Source: an uncultured Bacteriovoracaceae bacterium
GTDB taxonomy: Bacteria > Bdellovibrionota > Bacteriovoracia > Bacteriovoracales > Bacteriovoracaceae
Assembly (NCBI GenBank): GCA_938017795.1
Contig: CALIJZ010000020.1
Location: 47,305 to 111,304 of the forward strand
Length of the DNA stretch: 64,000 nt
Reading direction: 5' to 3'
Below the pieces are notes generated by a model. The model did no database searches. It had not been told where the DNA came from and saw only the letters and a program-made list of their open reading frames with translations. Below are positions 17,190 through 26,344 of this stretch, piece by piece. Both the position numbers and the translations under genes were made by a program. Position 1 is the stretch's first letter. Each line of letters starts with the position of its first letter.

Positions 17190-17783
17190 TTGAAATATCA
17201 ATTTAAAACCAAGAGATTAAATGTTCGTCCTTATAAAATTACTGATTATGAGACGTGGCGTGAAACCTTCTTAAACTTAGGCCCAGCTAAAAATAAATGG
17301 GATAAAGGGACTCGAGATAAAAAAGAATTAACAAAAAAGAAATTTGAAAGAATTTTGAAAACTCAGAATAAGAATATCAAAAATGATGATTTTATTGATC
17401 TGATTGCTTTTCATAAAAAAACTGGTGCTATCATTGGCTTTTCTTCTTTGATGGATATTTCAAGAGGTGTTTTTCAAAATGCTTATCTTGGGTATCGAAT
17501 TCTAAATCCTTATTGGAGAGAGGGATATGGAAAAGAGCTTATTGATGCAACGATAGATTTCTCATTTAAAAAACTAAAACTACATAGACTGGAAGCTGGA
17601 ATTCATCCTCGTAATATTAGATCCATAGCGCTTGCTAAGTCTCTTGGACTTAGAAGAGAAGGAATGAGTAAAAGAAGACTATTTTTAAATAATAAATGGG
17701 AAGATATGCTCATTTTTGCAATGACAGCTGAAGAGAGGGGAGTCAATAGTATTTCGGGGCAACTCAGAAGAGGAAGAAGATGA
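17190..17783 (+). CDS. GNAT-family N-acetyltransferase (RimJ/RimL-like)
   Basis: 197 residues. The pattern TKRLNVRPYKITDYETW, a central AYLGYRILNPYWREGYGKELIDA strand-loop-helix (acetyl-CoA site) and LHRLEAGIHPRNIRSIALAKSLGLRREG is that of the RimJ/RimL acetyltransferases, which modify ribosomal-protein N-termini or small amines. The TTG start follows the iolA stop by one base. The C-terminal tail is rich in Arg/Gly/Ser and overlaps the next gene by ATGA. The substrate and any link to inositol metabolism are unknown; it may simply be read through from the operon. Confidence 0.8.
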   Translation: MKYQFKTKRLNVRPYKITDYETWRETFLNLGPAKNKWDKGTRDKKELTKKKFERILKTQNKNIKNDDFIDLIAFHKKTGAIIGFSSLMDISRGVFQNAYLGYRILNPYWREGYGKELIDATIDFSFKKLKLHRLEAGIHPRNIRSIALAKSLGLRREGMSKRRLFLNNKWEDMLIFAMTAEERGVNSISGQLRRGRR

Positions 17784-18127
17784 AAAATGTTTTTGAAAAA
17801 CTTGAGGTACTTTATGCATTTGAAAATGATAAGAAAATTATCTCAGAGTTTAAAAGAAATGATATAGCTGCTGGTAGTTGCCCAGATAAAATATATTTTT
17901 GGATGGAATATATAAAAAGCTGTAAATCCTTAGAGAGACTAGAATTTATTTCAATGAATAGCTCTGGTCGCTTTGAAGAGCGAGTTTTCACTCAGGGGCA
18001 TTTAGAGTTTAGTTCAGAGAAAGCAAGTTTTTCTAATCATGGAAATATTGAAAACTTTAAAATCTTGAGTGAATATGATGAAACTTTTAAACAATCAGTC
18101 TTGAAATATTTTGAAAATCTTAAATGA
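17780..18127 (+). CDS. Small cytosolic protein of unknown function
   Basis: 115 residues, no signal peptide or membrane segment, no family I recognise. It begins in an ATGA overlap with the acetyltransferase gene and ends the apparent transcription unit. It has a compact mixed composition with two Cys (SCPDKIYFWMEY and SCKS). Coupling to the upstream gene is the only clue to function. Confidence 0.65.
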   Translation: MKNVFEKLEVLYAFENDKKIISEFKRNDIAAGSCPDKIYFWMEYIKSCKSLERLEFISMNSSGRFEERVFTQGHLEFSSEKASFSNHGNIENFKILSEYDETFKQSVLKYFENLK

Positions 18128-18137
18128 GATTAATTAA

Positions 18138-18236
18138 TTGAAAAAATATTTCTTTTTAGCAGCACTGATCCAAGGGTTATGGGCTGCTGTATTGGCCCTG
18201 ACTCGCTATTGTCAGGCTCCAAAGCTCTTAAATTGA
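18138..18236 (+). CDS. Possible 32-residue signal-like peptide (tentative)
   Basis: A TTG-initiated frame encodes MKKYFFLAALIQGLWAAV and a short Cys-containing tail, ending in TGA at 18234-18236. The N-terminus has the two Lys and hydrophobic core of a signal peptide, and the neighbouring genes encode exported proteins. No convincing Shine-Dalgarno is seen. A CCTGAC/GTCAGG 6-bp inverted repeat lies inside. It could be a real small secreted peptide, the remnant of a decayed secreted-protein gene, or chance. Confidence 0.2.
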   Translation: MKKYFFLAALIQGLWAAVLALTRYCQAPKLLN

Positions 18237-18321
18237 AAAATATACAGTTATTAGAATAAAATTGCTGAGTTGTGCTATAAAGCATGTGTATAGACTATTT
18301 CATACAAAGAGTAGGTGATTT

Positions 18322-18786
18322 ATGAGCTTCAAATTATTATGTATTATTTCATTTTTTAGTATAAATATTTTCTCAAGTAATTTGAGTATAGAGGACTTTA
18401 ATAAATTTATTGTAAATAGTAAGTTTAAAAATTGTACTGTCACTAAATCTAAAGATTCTTCTAATCCTGTTATAAAGTATGTAAAAGATGGGCAAGAGAT
18501 AAGTAAAGAAATTCTTTTAGGTTATTATGATTATAATAAGAAATTTTCGAAACATCTCTTTACCCGTAAGTATCAGATAAATGGTTATGAGTGGGCCGGT
18601 GAGATTACTAAGAAATATACTATGAAATTAGATGGTAAAGTAATTAACCTTCCTACTGGTTACGCAGGAAGTATGGAAAAGTATGGTAGTTTGAAAAGCT
18701 TGAAATTGAGCTCTTCAAGTAACTCTCTTTTTGGAATTATTAATAGCGTTATGTCTGGGAATACGATTTATCATTGCAGGAAATAA
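18322..18786 (+). CDS. Secreted protein of unknown function
   Basis: 154 residues with a signal peptide (MSFKLLCIISFFSINIFS). The mature part is basic and polar with a conserved-looking YEWAGEITKKYTMKLDGK stretch and one Cys near each end, which could pair. I do not recognise the family. AGGTGA lies 5-8 bases before the ATG. It ends at a strong 14-bp terminator hairpin. Confidence 0.65.
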   Translation: MSFKLLCIISFFSINIFSSNLSIEDFNKFIVNSKFKNCTVTKSKDSSNPVIKYVKDGQEISKEILLGYYDYNKKFSKHLFTRKYQINGYEWAGEITKKYTMKLDGKVINLPTGYAGSMEKYGSLKSLKLSSSSNSLFGIINSVMSGNTIYHCRK

Positions 18787-18817
18787 GAAGGTCGATAAAG
18801 ATATTTATCGACCTTCT
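18786..18817 (+). terminator. Bidirectional terminator, 14-bp perfect stem
   Basis: Arms at 18786-18799 and 18804-18817 are perfectly complementary (14 bp) around the tetraloop GATA, followed on the plus strand by a T-rich tail (GTTCTTCTT). It separates the plus-strand gene ending at 18786 from the minus-strand gene ending at 18832, so it probably serves both. Confidence 0.85.
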
Positions 18818-18831
18818 GTTCTTCTTATAAT

Positions 18832-19854
18832 TTATTCAGTTAACATTTCACAAGTCTGGACTGATTGCTCGGCATCCACAAGGTCTCCTGTAGCTAGCTC
18901 ATCAAAGTCTAAGTTTTGATCAACAACATTAAGTGCTATAGAGTCCATGAATGTGCTGCCTCCACCGATAATACTTTCACTACCAGGTGTATTGAAAACA
19001 AATCCTCCATCAGGTAAAAGAGTGATAGAATCTAATTGTACAGATCTTTGCTCTACAAATTTTTCTAGACAGTTTCCATCTATAATTTCTTGATTAGCGA
19101 CAGCAACTAAAGAGAGTTCATGGGTCTCTTCATCTTGTACAAGATTATATACTTGCCTCATATAGCTTCTATCCCATGTGTTTTCGATCTCTTCATTTAA
19201 CGATGATTCAATATACATCATTTCATACTCTGAACCTTTAACATTAAAAAATACTGTAGTGTCTTCAGTTTCGAATCTAAATGTACCGTCAGTTGGCAAT
19301 TGTTTTTTTTCAATTTCTGCTTTATAGTCACAAAAACTTATAACTCTTCCTTCTGGTGCGTTTGCTTGAACAATTTCTTCTATTGATAAGTTCCTTTCCG
19401 TTCTATCTAATGAACCAGAGAAGAACTTAGTAAAAAGTCCATCTTCACTTTTAAATTCTTCATTAAGTTCTGAAAAAAAGACATAACTACTTGTTGAAGC
19501 AATTTTATCAAAATTAAGTTCTGAAGATTCGCTATAGTCAGCTGATAGTTCTTCTGAACAATCTTCTGGTATTATTGCTTCCAGTTTTAATTTACCATCC
19601 GAATTTTTCAAAACCTTATAGCTTAGAGCTGCTGCCAACTGATGTTCATAATTATAGATGATCTGTTTAGCAATACCGTCGTTCATTTTGATATATATAA
19701 TTTCATTATCTTGAAAATCCACTTCATATAAGCCATTCTCCATCACCAATGCAGCCTCTGGCTCAACTTCTCCAATTGGTTGAACTGTAACATTCTCATC
19801 TTTACAAGAAATAAAACCTAGAAATAAAAAAGCACATAAAAATAAATTTTTCAT
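18832..19854 (-). CDS. Acidic lipoprotein of unknown function
   Basis: 340 residues. The signal peptide ends in a GFISC lipobox (Cys about 17), so it is lipid-anchored. The mature protein is strongly acidic (many Glu/Asp), with several Cys in its second half and no membrane segments. I do not recognise a domain. A very good ribosome binding site (GGGGAGGG) precedes the ATG, so expression may be high. It is transcribed divergently from the metalloprotease-like lipoprotein gene at 20053. Confidence 0.7.
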   Translation of the reverse strand: MKNLFLCAFLFLGFISCKDENVTVQPIGEVEPEAALVMENGLYEVDFQDNEIIYIKMNDGIAKQIIYNYEHQLAAALSYKVLKNSDGKLKLEAIIPEDCSEELSADYSESSELNFDKIASTSSYVFFSELNEEFKSEDGLFTKFFSGSLDRTERNLSIEEIVQANAPEGRVISFCDYKAEIEKKQLPTDGTFRFETEDTTVFFNVKGSEYEMMYIESSLNEEIENTWDRSYMRQVYNLVQDEETHELSLVAVANQEIIDGNCLEKFVEQRSVQLDSITLLPDGGFVFNTPGSESIIGGGSTFMDSIALNVVDQNLDFDELATGDLVDAEQSVQTCEMLTE

Positions 19855-19989
19855 TAATCCCTCCCCGAATTTTTATTGAATCTTTATATATATTAACTAA
19901 GAGCAGACTATTTCTAACTTAATATTTAATAGAAGATGTAATTTTAGATAGTTAGCTCGAGGGCCTTCTAGATTTTTTGCAAACAATTC

Positions 19990-20019
19990 TTGGCATAAAT
20001 TGATTAGAGAAAATATTTT
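19990..20019 (+). promoter_or_regulatory. Candidate promoter of the HExxH lipoprotein gene
   Basis: TTGGCA (19990-19995) and TATTTT (20014-20019) are spaced by 18 bases, upstream of a GAGGAG ribosome binding site (20039-20044) and the ATG at 20053. It is a reasonable housekeeping-type promoter; only the -10 box is imperfect. Confidence 0.4.
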
Positions 20020-20052
20020 ATAACTCCTAAAGTTTAATGAGGAGATTTCGAA

Positions 20053-21510
20053 ATGTACTTCATGAAGAGTTTTCTTATTGTCATACTTTTTTCTCTTATG
20101 AGCTCTTGTTCGACAATTATAATCAATAAAAAAAATCGTACTATTGCTTCAAAGGCCTTAGGTAATTGTGAAGATGCTTTTTCACGAGATAAAATAGAGA
20201 AGTCCAATATAGAAGAAGCAAGAGTCTATAGTTGGCTACTCAAACCTGAAAGTATTTATACTGTTCATATAAAAAATGATTCATTTTTAAAGAAAGTAAC
20301 ATTTCTTGAAGCAAGGTATAATAACAATGATGAAATCTTGATTGATTTTACTGATTTAAAAGATGGGAAAAAGATTACTTATAAATCCCATGAGATTTTC
20401 TCTATTGGGAAAATAGGAAAAAACGAAAAAAAACTTAGAAAAGTAAATAATGTCATTTCCCTACCAATTGTAGCATCAGAGATGTCAAAGATTGTTTTCA
20501 AACCTTATAAGAAGCTTGTTTCTCACAAATCAATCGAAGTTGTAGGTGGAGTATTAACTAACAAGGCATTGGGGGGAAATATTCTTAATAATACTATTAA
20601 ATTTGATGACTCAATGGAAGGACTAGGATTTATAAAGCCAGAATCTACTAGAATAATTATTAACGACAAGCCAATTCTGCCTAATATTGCAGGTCCCTTT
20701 AGTTTAAAGTTTCCTGCCTATAATGTATGGACAAGAGAATCGAAAAAAGTGATTGCAATGAATCCAATTTTTTGGAAAACAAATGTTATTAGAAATGAAT
20801 CTGTTTTAGCTCATGAGAGAGTCCATGCGATATTACATCGAACTTATAACTCTCAAGCATTTATAAATAGATCATCTGCTTTTCAAGAAGCATTTGCGGA
20901 TTTTTCTGCCGCTCACTTTTTAAATGATCCCCAAATAGGCATGGATGCTCAGAAGCCAGGTGTGGCTATTAGAGATATTTCAAAAAGAACGTCATCTAAT
21001 AAGAAAACTATCGATAAGATTACCAAAGTAAGTGGAAGTAGTTATCATGATGACTCTTTGCTTATATCAAATTTACTTTGGCGAGCCAGAGAAGTTTTAG
21101 GTGTAGAGAAAACTTCTGAGATCTTAAGGCCAATTATTGAAGATTTGAATAATTATCGTTGGAGCTCTTTGAATTATGAGCTTTTATATTTGCCTAAAGT
21201 TGAAGGTAAAAGACAGCGCTTCATCAATGATTTTGAATTCTTTTTAGCAGTCCTTCAAAAAAGAGGGCGAGAAGACTCTTCATTGAGTGCTTTGAAAGAT
21301 TTAGTGGATGATTCAGTTAAAGAATTAAGTCTAGATGCTCAAAAAATTCAAAATCTTTCATTATCATTAATCACGCCTTTGACTCATCAGAGTTTTGAGT
21401 TTTCTTCTAAAAATGAAATGAAACAATCTATTATGGTCGGAGTTTATGGAACAGTGGGTTTAGTTGTTAAAGGCTATTTTTTATATGAAGTGTTAATTGA
21501 TGATGATTGA
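20053..21510 (+). CDS. Lipoprotein with HExxH zinc-peptidase signature
   Basis: 485 residues. The signal peptide ends in LMSSC, a lipobox. H254-E-R-V-H258 is an HExxH zinc site, and E279 in the following QEAFADFSAAHF helix is placed like the third ligand of gluzincin metallopeptidases. The preceding ESVLA segment is the helix lead-in. It would act at the outer or inner membrane on periplasmic or prey protein, but no substrate is evident. GAGGAG is 8 bases before the ATG chosen. A C-terminal hydrophobic stretch (about 455-480) may be a membrane helix. The family is not recognised beyond the zincin motif. Confidence 0.7.
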   Translation: MYFMKSFLIVILFSLMSSCSTIIINKKNRTIASKALGNCEDAFSRDKIEKSNIEEARVYSWLLKPESIYTVHIKNDSFLKKVTFLEARYNNNDEILIDFTDLKDGKKITYKSHEIFSIGKIGKNEKKLRKVNNVISLPIVASEMSKIVFKPYKKLVSHKSIEVVGGVLTNKALGGNILNNTIKFDDSMEGLGFIKPESTRIIINDKPILPNIAGPFSLKFPAYNVWTRESKKVIAMNPIFWKTNVIRNESVLAHERVHAILHRTYNSQAFINRSSAFQEAFADFSAAHFLNDPQIGMDAQKPGVAIRDISKRTSSNKKTIDKITKVSGSSYHDDSLLISNLLWRAREVLGVEKTSEILRPIIEDLNNYRWSSLNYELLYLPKVEGKRQRFINDFEFFLAVLQKRGREDSSLSALKDLVDDSVKELSLDAQKIQNLSLSLITPLTHQSFEFSSKNEMKQSIMVGVYGTVGLVVKGYFLYEVLIDDD

Positions 21511-21530
21511 TACTTATTATTTTTTAATTT

Positions 21531-21737
21531 CTATTGAGAGCTAGAGAATTGTTGCATTAAAAATATAAGTCCCATAAAGATATAAATATACTTAACCCAA
21601 GGTCGATAACCCTGACTAGTAACTTTCTTTATTCTTTTCTCAGAGTCCTTATCTGATTTTTTAAATCTTAGAATTACTAATCCTAAAAATATGACAAAAG
21701 CCATAATGAAAAATTTATATTCAAAAATATATTCCAT
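21531..21737 (-). CDS. Small membrane protein of unknown function
   Basis: 68 residues with two predicted membrane helices (about 8-25 and 48-63) around a basic, charged loop (KKSDKDSEKRIKK). It lies on the same strand as, and 41 bases downstream of, the EamA transporter gene. The ribosome binding site is weak. The clean two-helix design argues for a real gene; no family is recognised. Confidence 0.5.
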   Translation of the reverse strand: MEYIFEYKFFIMAFVIFLGLVILRFKKSDKDSEKRIKKVTSQGYRPWVKYIYIFMGLIFLMQQFSSSQ

Positions 21738-21778
21738 ACATCAAATATTACCATGAATTGTCTTAAAGAAAAGTTGAA

Positions 21779-22657
21779 TTAGAAAAAATTGTTAATAGCA
21801 AAGGCACTTAGAAATAGGAAGATGCAAAAGTATAATGTTTTTGTTGGTTTTTTCTTTAAGATAATTGATTCAAAAATAGTCGTGAAGATAGGTCCAGTTA
21901 CAGATATTGCTGTAACAACAGATAAAGCACCTAACTTAACTGCATTTAAATATAATAATAAAGATAAGAATGCTCCTGCAAAACTAAAAATGATGGCCTT
22001 TTTTCTTAGATCTGGAGATAGACTAAAAAACTTATCTCTTAATTCAAATGAGCGAAATCTACTAATGATACAATATATTAAAATTGCTCCAAGGCAGCGA
22101 ACAAAGTTAGCACTAACGCCATCAAGTCCAGTTGCAATAAATCCTTTTTTTGTAAAAAATAATCCGGCTCCATCTAAAAAGATACCAGTAAGTGCAATAA
22201 AGATCCCTCTAATATTCCAGGATTTATTTTCATTAATACTCTCTCTCGAAAATAAGAGGATACATGTAATGAATAATAGAACAGAAATAATATTGGCATA
22301 ACTCAAATGAATATCTAATAAGAATGAATCAACGATCAAAAATACAATGGGTTGGAAAGAAAATAGGATAAGAGTTCTGGCTGGGCCTAATTCAACAAAA
22401 CCTTTAATGAGAAAAATATCGCCTATGCCAAGACCTATCATGCCACTAAAGAAAAAATATAGACTTGCAGGAACTAAAACATCAGATGGGTTAATTAGAA
22501 ATAGTACACTAAAACAGACAAGAGCTATTGCGGTCTTAAATCCATTCATCCAAAGAGAACCATTTTTTTTAGTTAAAATGGAGAAATAGATTGTAGAAAT
22601 TGAAAAACATAGATTTGCGCATAGCGCAAAAAGAGTGGCTACCTGAGCATTATTCAA
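21779..22657 (-). CDS. EamA/DMT-family transporter
   Basis: 292 residues, about ten membrane segments arranged as two EamA repeats. Typical features are the GIGDIFLIKGFVELGPARTLILFSFQPI stretch in the first half and its counterpart LYLNAVKLGALSVVTAISVTGPIFTTIFE in the second. The family exports or exchanges amino acids, nucleosides and other metabolites; the substrate cannot be told. The start overlaps the ferredoxin stop by 4 bases, so the two are translationally coupled. Confidence 0.85.
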   Translation of the reverse strand: MNNAQVATLFALCANLCFSISTIYFSILTKKNGSLWMNGFKTAIALVCFSVLFLINPSDVLVPASLYFFFSGMIGLGIGDIFLIKGFVELGPARTLILFSFQPIVFLIVDSFLLDIHLSYANIISVLLFITCILLFSRESINENKSWNIRGIFIALTGIFLDGAGLFFTKKGFIATGLDGVSANFVRCLGAILIYCIISRFRSFELRDKFFSLSPDLRKKAIIFSFAGAFLSLLLYLNAVKLGALSVVTAISVTGPIFTTIFESIILKKKPTKTLYFCIFLFLSAFAINNFF

Positions 22658-22914
22658 TTGGAGGCAATACCATTATCCCCAATAGAGCATACAGGACACA
22701 TATCAGACTGTTCTTGGCATAATTCGATCTCTTCGGGCGTAGTTGGCTGTTTTTTAACATAAGCGTTCCCATAATCATCTTCAGCAAAGAAGTCAGGAGC
22801 ACCTGTATAACAGACATTACAAGCAATGCATCCTTCTCCATCTTCGTCATCTGGGTCAGTACAATACCATTTTCCTGCAATATTTAACGTATGTTTCTTT
22901 TTTGGGTTTGCCAT
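22654..22914 (-). CDS. Small ferredoxin
   Basis: 86 residues from the ATG at 22914. A GAGAGA ribosome binding site lies 6-7 bases upstream; the GTG at 22920 is in frame but touches it. Cluster ligands are visible as C-I-A-C-N-V-C (Cys 29, 32, 35) with a Cys-Pro at 73, the single-cluster arrangement of [4Fe-4S] ferredoxins; extra Cys at 18, 66 and 76 are unassigned. It is acidic, as expected of an electron carrier. Partner enzymes are not encoded nearby; the coupled gene is an EamA transporter. Confidence 0.8.
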   Translation of the reverse strand: MANPKKKHTLNIAGKWYCTDPDDEDGEGCIACNVCYTGAPDFFAEDDYGNAYVKKQPTTPEEIELCQEQSDMCPVCSIGDNGIASN

Positions 22915-22984
22915 TAACACTCTCTCTTATAGAAGTTAATATAGAGAAGATTTTAAATTTGTGCAATATGTAGAATGAAAGTTT

Positions 22985-24712
22985 ATGAGAACTAAAGAGC
23001 AATGCCTAGAACTAGCACGTTCTTGGGCCCAAAATGAATATTTTAATCAATCAGATAGATCTGAGCTATTAAGCTTATTGGACTCGGATAAGGATGATGA
23101 ACTATTTGAGCTTTTTTATAAAGACTTGGATTTTGGAACTGCAGGTCTGAGATCAATCGTTGGATTTGGTCCAAATAGAATGAATATTTATAATGTGACC
23201 AAAGCTGCTTTTTCGCTCGGAAAAGCAAGTCTTTCCAAGGGTGGAAAATCCGTAGCTATTTCTTATGATTCCAGGCATACGAGTGAAGAGTTTTCTAAAA
23301 AAAGTGCTGAGATTTTAGCTAAACTTGGATTAGATGTTTTTATAGTACCAAGACCAACACCTACACCTTTATTATCTTTTTTTATTCGTGAATTAAAATG
23401 CTCTTGTGGGATCATGATGACTGCTAGTCATAATCCTCCAGATTATAATGGCTTTAAAGCTTATTGGGATGATGGAGCACAGTTAACTCCTCCTAATGAT
23501 CAAGCCGTGATGAAAATTTTTAAAGAGACAAGTTGGAGTGAGCTTGAATTTGAAGCAAAGCGAGCTGGAAGTATTAAAGTCATTGATGAATCTACTTATG
23601 ATAAATATTTCTCTACTATGTATAAGCAACACCTTCGATCTAAATTTATTCAAGAGAAAAATGAACTCTTAGATATTATCTATACTCCATTACATGGCGT
23701 TGGAGGGGAGAGTGCAAAGAGAGCTTTTAAAGAATTGGGTTTTTCTAAATTTAGTGTATTAGCTTCTCAAGAAAAACCAGATGGAGATTTTCCAACAACA
23801 AATTATCCTAATCCTGAAGACCCTAAAGCACTCGCTTTAGCAGTTGAGAGTATGGTGAAAAATAATGCTCATCTTGTTATAGCTTCTGATCCTGATGCTG
23901 ATAGAATGGGGATTGCCATTAATGATAAAGAGACCTATTACCCAACTGGTAATGAGATCGCATATTTTTTATTATATTATAAGTTATTAACTCTCAAAGA
24001 GTTTGGGCAACTACCAAAAAATGCATTCATTATTAGAACAATTGTAACAAGTCGATTACAAGATAAGATTGCAAAACATTTTAATGTGGAAGTTCATGAA
24101 ACCTTAACTGGTTTTAAATGGATTTGTGCTGGGATAGAAGAAAGAAAAGATCTTGAATATATATTTGGCAGTGAGGAATCTTTTGGAAGTTTAAGCCATA
24201 ATGGTCTTCGCGATAAAGATGGAATAAGTTCTGCAACTTTATTTGCTGAAATGATGCTTTTTTACAAAGCTAAAAATATGAAGCTAAAAGATTTAAAGGA
24301 TGAACTTTTCAAACTATTTGGTTATCACGAAGAAAGACTTGTTAGCCTAGCTTATGAAGGCTCCAGTGGGTTAGATAAGATTCGTTGCATTATGGATGGA
24401 ATGAGGCTTGATGGAGTTCATGAAATTTCAAACCTTAAGGCTATTTCTGTTAGAGATTATCAAGGCCTATATGAATATAATTTTGCTAAAAGTTCTCAAA
24501 GAAAGTTAAGCTTTCAACACACAAGTAATCTTCTTAGCTTTTTATATGAAGATGGATTAACTGTTCATGTGAGACCCTCTGGCACAGAACCCAAAATTAA
24601 GTTTTACCTTCAGTATCAAAGTCCTGACTATCATAAAGATTCTAAAATGAAGGCGAAGATTATTCTGGAAAGGGTGACCCAAGCCATTAAGGAATATTGT
24701 GACCAAGCATAA
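22985..24712 (+). CDS. Phosphoglucomutase/phosphomannomutase family enzyme
   Basis: 575 residues of the alpha-D-phosphohexomutase superfamily. All four domain signatures are present: active-site S148 in TASHNPPDYNGFK, the metal loop DPDADRMG (about 305), the sugar-binding GSEESFG, and the phosphate-binding RPSGTEPKIKFY near the C-terminus. The length and the split of motifs resemble PgcA-type alpha-phosphoglucomutases (about 575-600). It interconverts hexose 1- and 6-phosphates for glycogen, cell wall or LPS synthesis. queC starts within its last 14 bases. Confidence 0.92.
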   Translation: MRTKEQCLELARSWAQNEYFNQSDRSELLSLLDSDKDDELFELFYKDLDFGTAGLRSIVGFGPNRMNIYNVTKAAFSLGKASLSKGGKSVAISYDSRHTSEEFSKKSAEILAKLGLDVFIVPRPTPTPLLSFFIRELKCSCGIMMTASHNPPDYNGFKAYWDDGAQLTPPNDQAVMKIFKETSWSELEFEAKRAGSIKVIDESTYDKYFSTMYKQHLRSKFIQEKNELLDIIYTPLHGVGGESAKRAFKELGFSKFSVLASQEKPDGDFPTTNYPNPEDPKALALAVESMVKNNAHLVIASDPDADRMGIAINDKETYYPTGNEIAYFLLYYKLLTLKEFGQLPKNAFIIRTIVTSRLQDKIAKHFNVEVHETLTGFKWICAGIEERKDLEYIFGSEESFGSLSHNGLRDKDGISSATLFAEMMLFYKAKNMKLKDLKDELFKLFGYHEERLVSLAYEGSSGLDKIRCIMDGMRLDGVHEISNLKAISVRDYQGLYEYNFAKSSQRKLSFQHTSNLLSFLYEDGLTVHVRPSGTEPKIKFYLQYQSPDYHKDSKMKAKIILERVTQAIKEYCDQA

Positions 24713-25364
24713 AACAATTTTATTATTAAGTGGTGGGATGGATTCACTTTTAATTACAGCACTTGCTCATGAGAGAGGTGATGATTTATACGCTCTTTTT
24801 TATGACTATGGTCAAAAGACAACTAAGAAAGAAAAACAATGTTTTGATAAAATCTGTGATCATTATAAGATCTCTAAAGCAAAGCAAATGGTTTTAGAAA
24901 TAAATGCTCTTAAACAAATTGGTGGTTCATCTCTAACTGACTCTGAAATAGATGTAGAAGTAGAATTAGAGAAAAAGTCTATTCCGAACTCATACGTTCC
25001 TTTTCGAAACACCATCTTTTTAAGTTTTGCTACTTCTTATGCTGAAACGATTAATGCTAATTCGATTATGATAGGTGCTGTTTTAGAAGACGCTCTTGGG
25101 TATCCAGATTGTCGTCCTGAGTATTATGCAACTTATAATAATTTAATTAGGGTAGCCTCTACTTGTGAAGCACTTAAGGTCGAAACACCGATAGTGAGAA
25201 TGAGTAAATCTCAAATACTAAGTAAATGTCTTGAGTTAAAAGCTCCTCTGGAGTTTTCATGGTCATGTTATCAATCTGAGCAAAGTCCGTGCAATGAATG
25301 TGACTCATGTCTATTGAGAGCAAAAGCTTTTTCTGAAATTTCAGAAGTAGATCCACTTTTATGA
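24699..25364 (+). CDS. queC: 7-cyano-7-deazaguanine synthase
   Basis: 221 residues. The PP-loop SGGMDS (11-16) binds ATP, and the C-terminal zinc site C190, C198, C201, C204 (CYQSEQSPCNECDSC) is diagnostic of QueC. It turns 7-carboxy-7-deazaguanine into preQ0 for queuosine in tRNA. The GTG start at 24699 is supported by AAGGA 6 bases upstream, inside the end of the mutase gene. The other queuosine genes are not in this window. The stop overlaps the cca start (ATGA). Confidence 0.94.
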   Translation: MTKHKTILLLSGGMDSLLITALAHERGDDLYALFYDYGQKTTKKEKQCFDKICDHYKISKAKQMVLEINALKQIGGSSLTDSEIDVEVELEKKSIPNSYVPFRNTIFLSFATSYAETINANSIMIGAVLEDALGYPDCRPEYYATYNNLIRVASTCEALKVETPIVRMSKSQILSKCLELKAPLEFSWSCYQSEQSPCNECDSCLLRAKAFSEISEVDPLL

Positions 25365-26344
25365 AAATTTATCTTGTCGGTGGAGCTCTACGTGATGAGT
25401 TATTAAACCGAGCAATTGGTGATAGAGATTATCTAGTTGTTGGATCAACACCTGAAGAGATGATTAAGCTTGGCTATAAACAAGTTGGTAAGAAATTTCC
25501 AGTATTTTTACATCCTGAAACATTTGAAGAATATGCTCTGGCTAGAAAAGAGATTAAAACCGGACCTGGATATCAAGGGTTTAAATTTATTTTTGATAAA
25601 AATATAACTTTAGACCAAGACTTAGTTCGCAGAGATTTTACTATTAATGCAATGGCCCGTTGTGATGGAGCGATTGTTGACTTATTTGATGGCAAGAAGG
25701 ATTTAGAACAAAAGATCTTACGACATGTTTCAGAGCATTTTATTGAAGATCCCTTGAGGATTATTAGAGCAATGAGATTTTCAGCAGTGTTAAGCTTTAA
25801 ATTCGCCCCTGAAACCAGAGAACTTTTGGAGAAGATGATTACTGACAATATGTTAGATGAGCTCTCTCAAGATAGAATTTTTAAAGAAATAGAAAAGGTC
25901 TTAGTTAGTAAGAAAATATTACCTTTTTGTAAGAACTTAAAAAGGTTTAATATTTTAAATAAAGTTCTTCCAGGAGTAGAAATATTAAACAATGCCAGAG
26001 AAGATTTGAATAAATATGAACAACTAGCACAGCTTTATATTACAAAGGATTCTCTTGATAAGTTATCAGAGCAATATATTTTACCAAATAAATATAAAAA
26101 AATGATAGAGAGAAATATTGCTTATCACAAAATTGAAAATAATGCAGAATCTATATTAAACTTTTTTAAAAAAATTCGCTTTGATTCTATTGATCTTTTA
26201 TCAATTGAAAAAATTAATTCCTGCACTAGAGGTTATTCTAAAGTTTTAAACTTAATTAATGGTCTTAATCTTGCTCATGATATTACTATTGAAAAACGAA
26301 ATAGTGCTTATAAAGAAGTAGTCTTACGCAATCTTACTTTTTAA
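25361..26344 (+). CDS. cca: CCA tRNA nucleotidyltransferase (short form)
   Basis: 327 residues. The N-terminal nucleotidyltransferase head is clear: LVGGALRDELL, the GDRDYLVVGS metal site (Asp-x-Asp), FPVFLHP-EEYALARKE, RRDFTINAMA and DPLRIIRAMRFSA. It adds or repairs the 3' CCA of tRNA. The head resembles the gammaproteobacterial multifunctional Cca (about 412 residues), but the C-terminal HD phosphohydrolase domain is missing: the last 100 residues show no HD pair. A tRNA link makes sense beside queC. It is coupled by an ATGA overlap. Confidence 0.92.
   Translation: MKIYLVGGALRDELLNRAIGDRDYLVVGSTPEEMIKLGYKQVGKKFPVFLHPETFEEYALARKEIKTGPGYQGFKFIFDKNITLDQDLVRRDFTINAMARCDGAIVDLFDGKKDLEQKILRHVSEHFIEDPLRIIRAMRFSAVLSFKFAPETRELLEKMITDNMLDELSQDRIFKEIEKVLVSKKILPFCKNLKRFNILNKVLPGVEILNNAREDLNKYEQLAQLYITKDSLDKLSEQYILPNKYKKMIERNIAYHKIENNAESILNFFKKIRFDSIDLLSIEKINSCTRGYSKVLNLINGLNLAHDITIEKRNSAYKEVVLRNLTF

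Noticed and set aside
4855..18127. Recent horizontal acquisition of the inositol operon
   Set aside because: Base composition and codon style look like the surrounding genes, and there is no tRNA, integrase, insertion sequence or flanking repeat.
22650..22880. Second minus-strand frame across the ferredoxin gene
   Set aside because: It overlaps the ferredoxin in another frame; the ferredoxin frame has the cluster Cys motif and a proper ribosome site.
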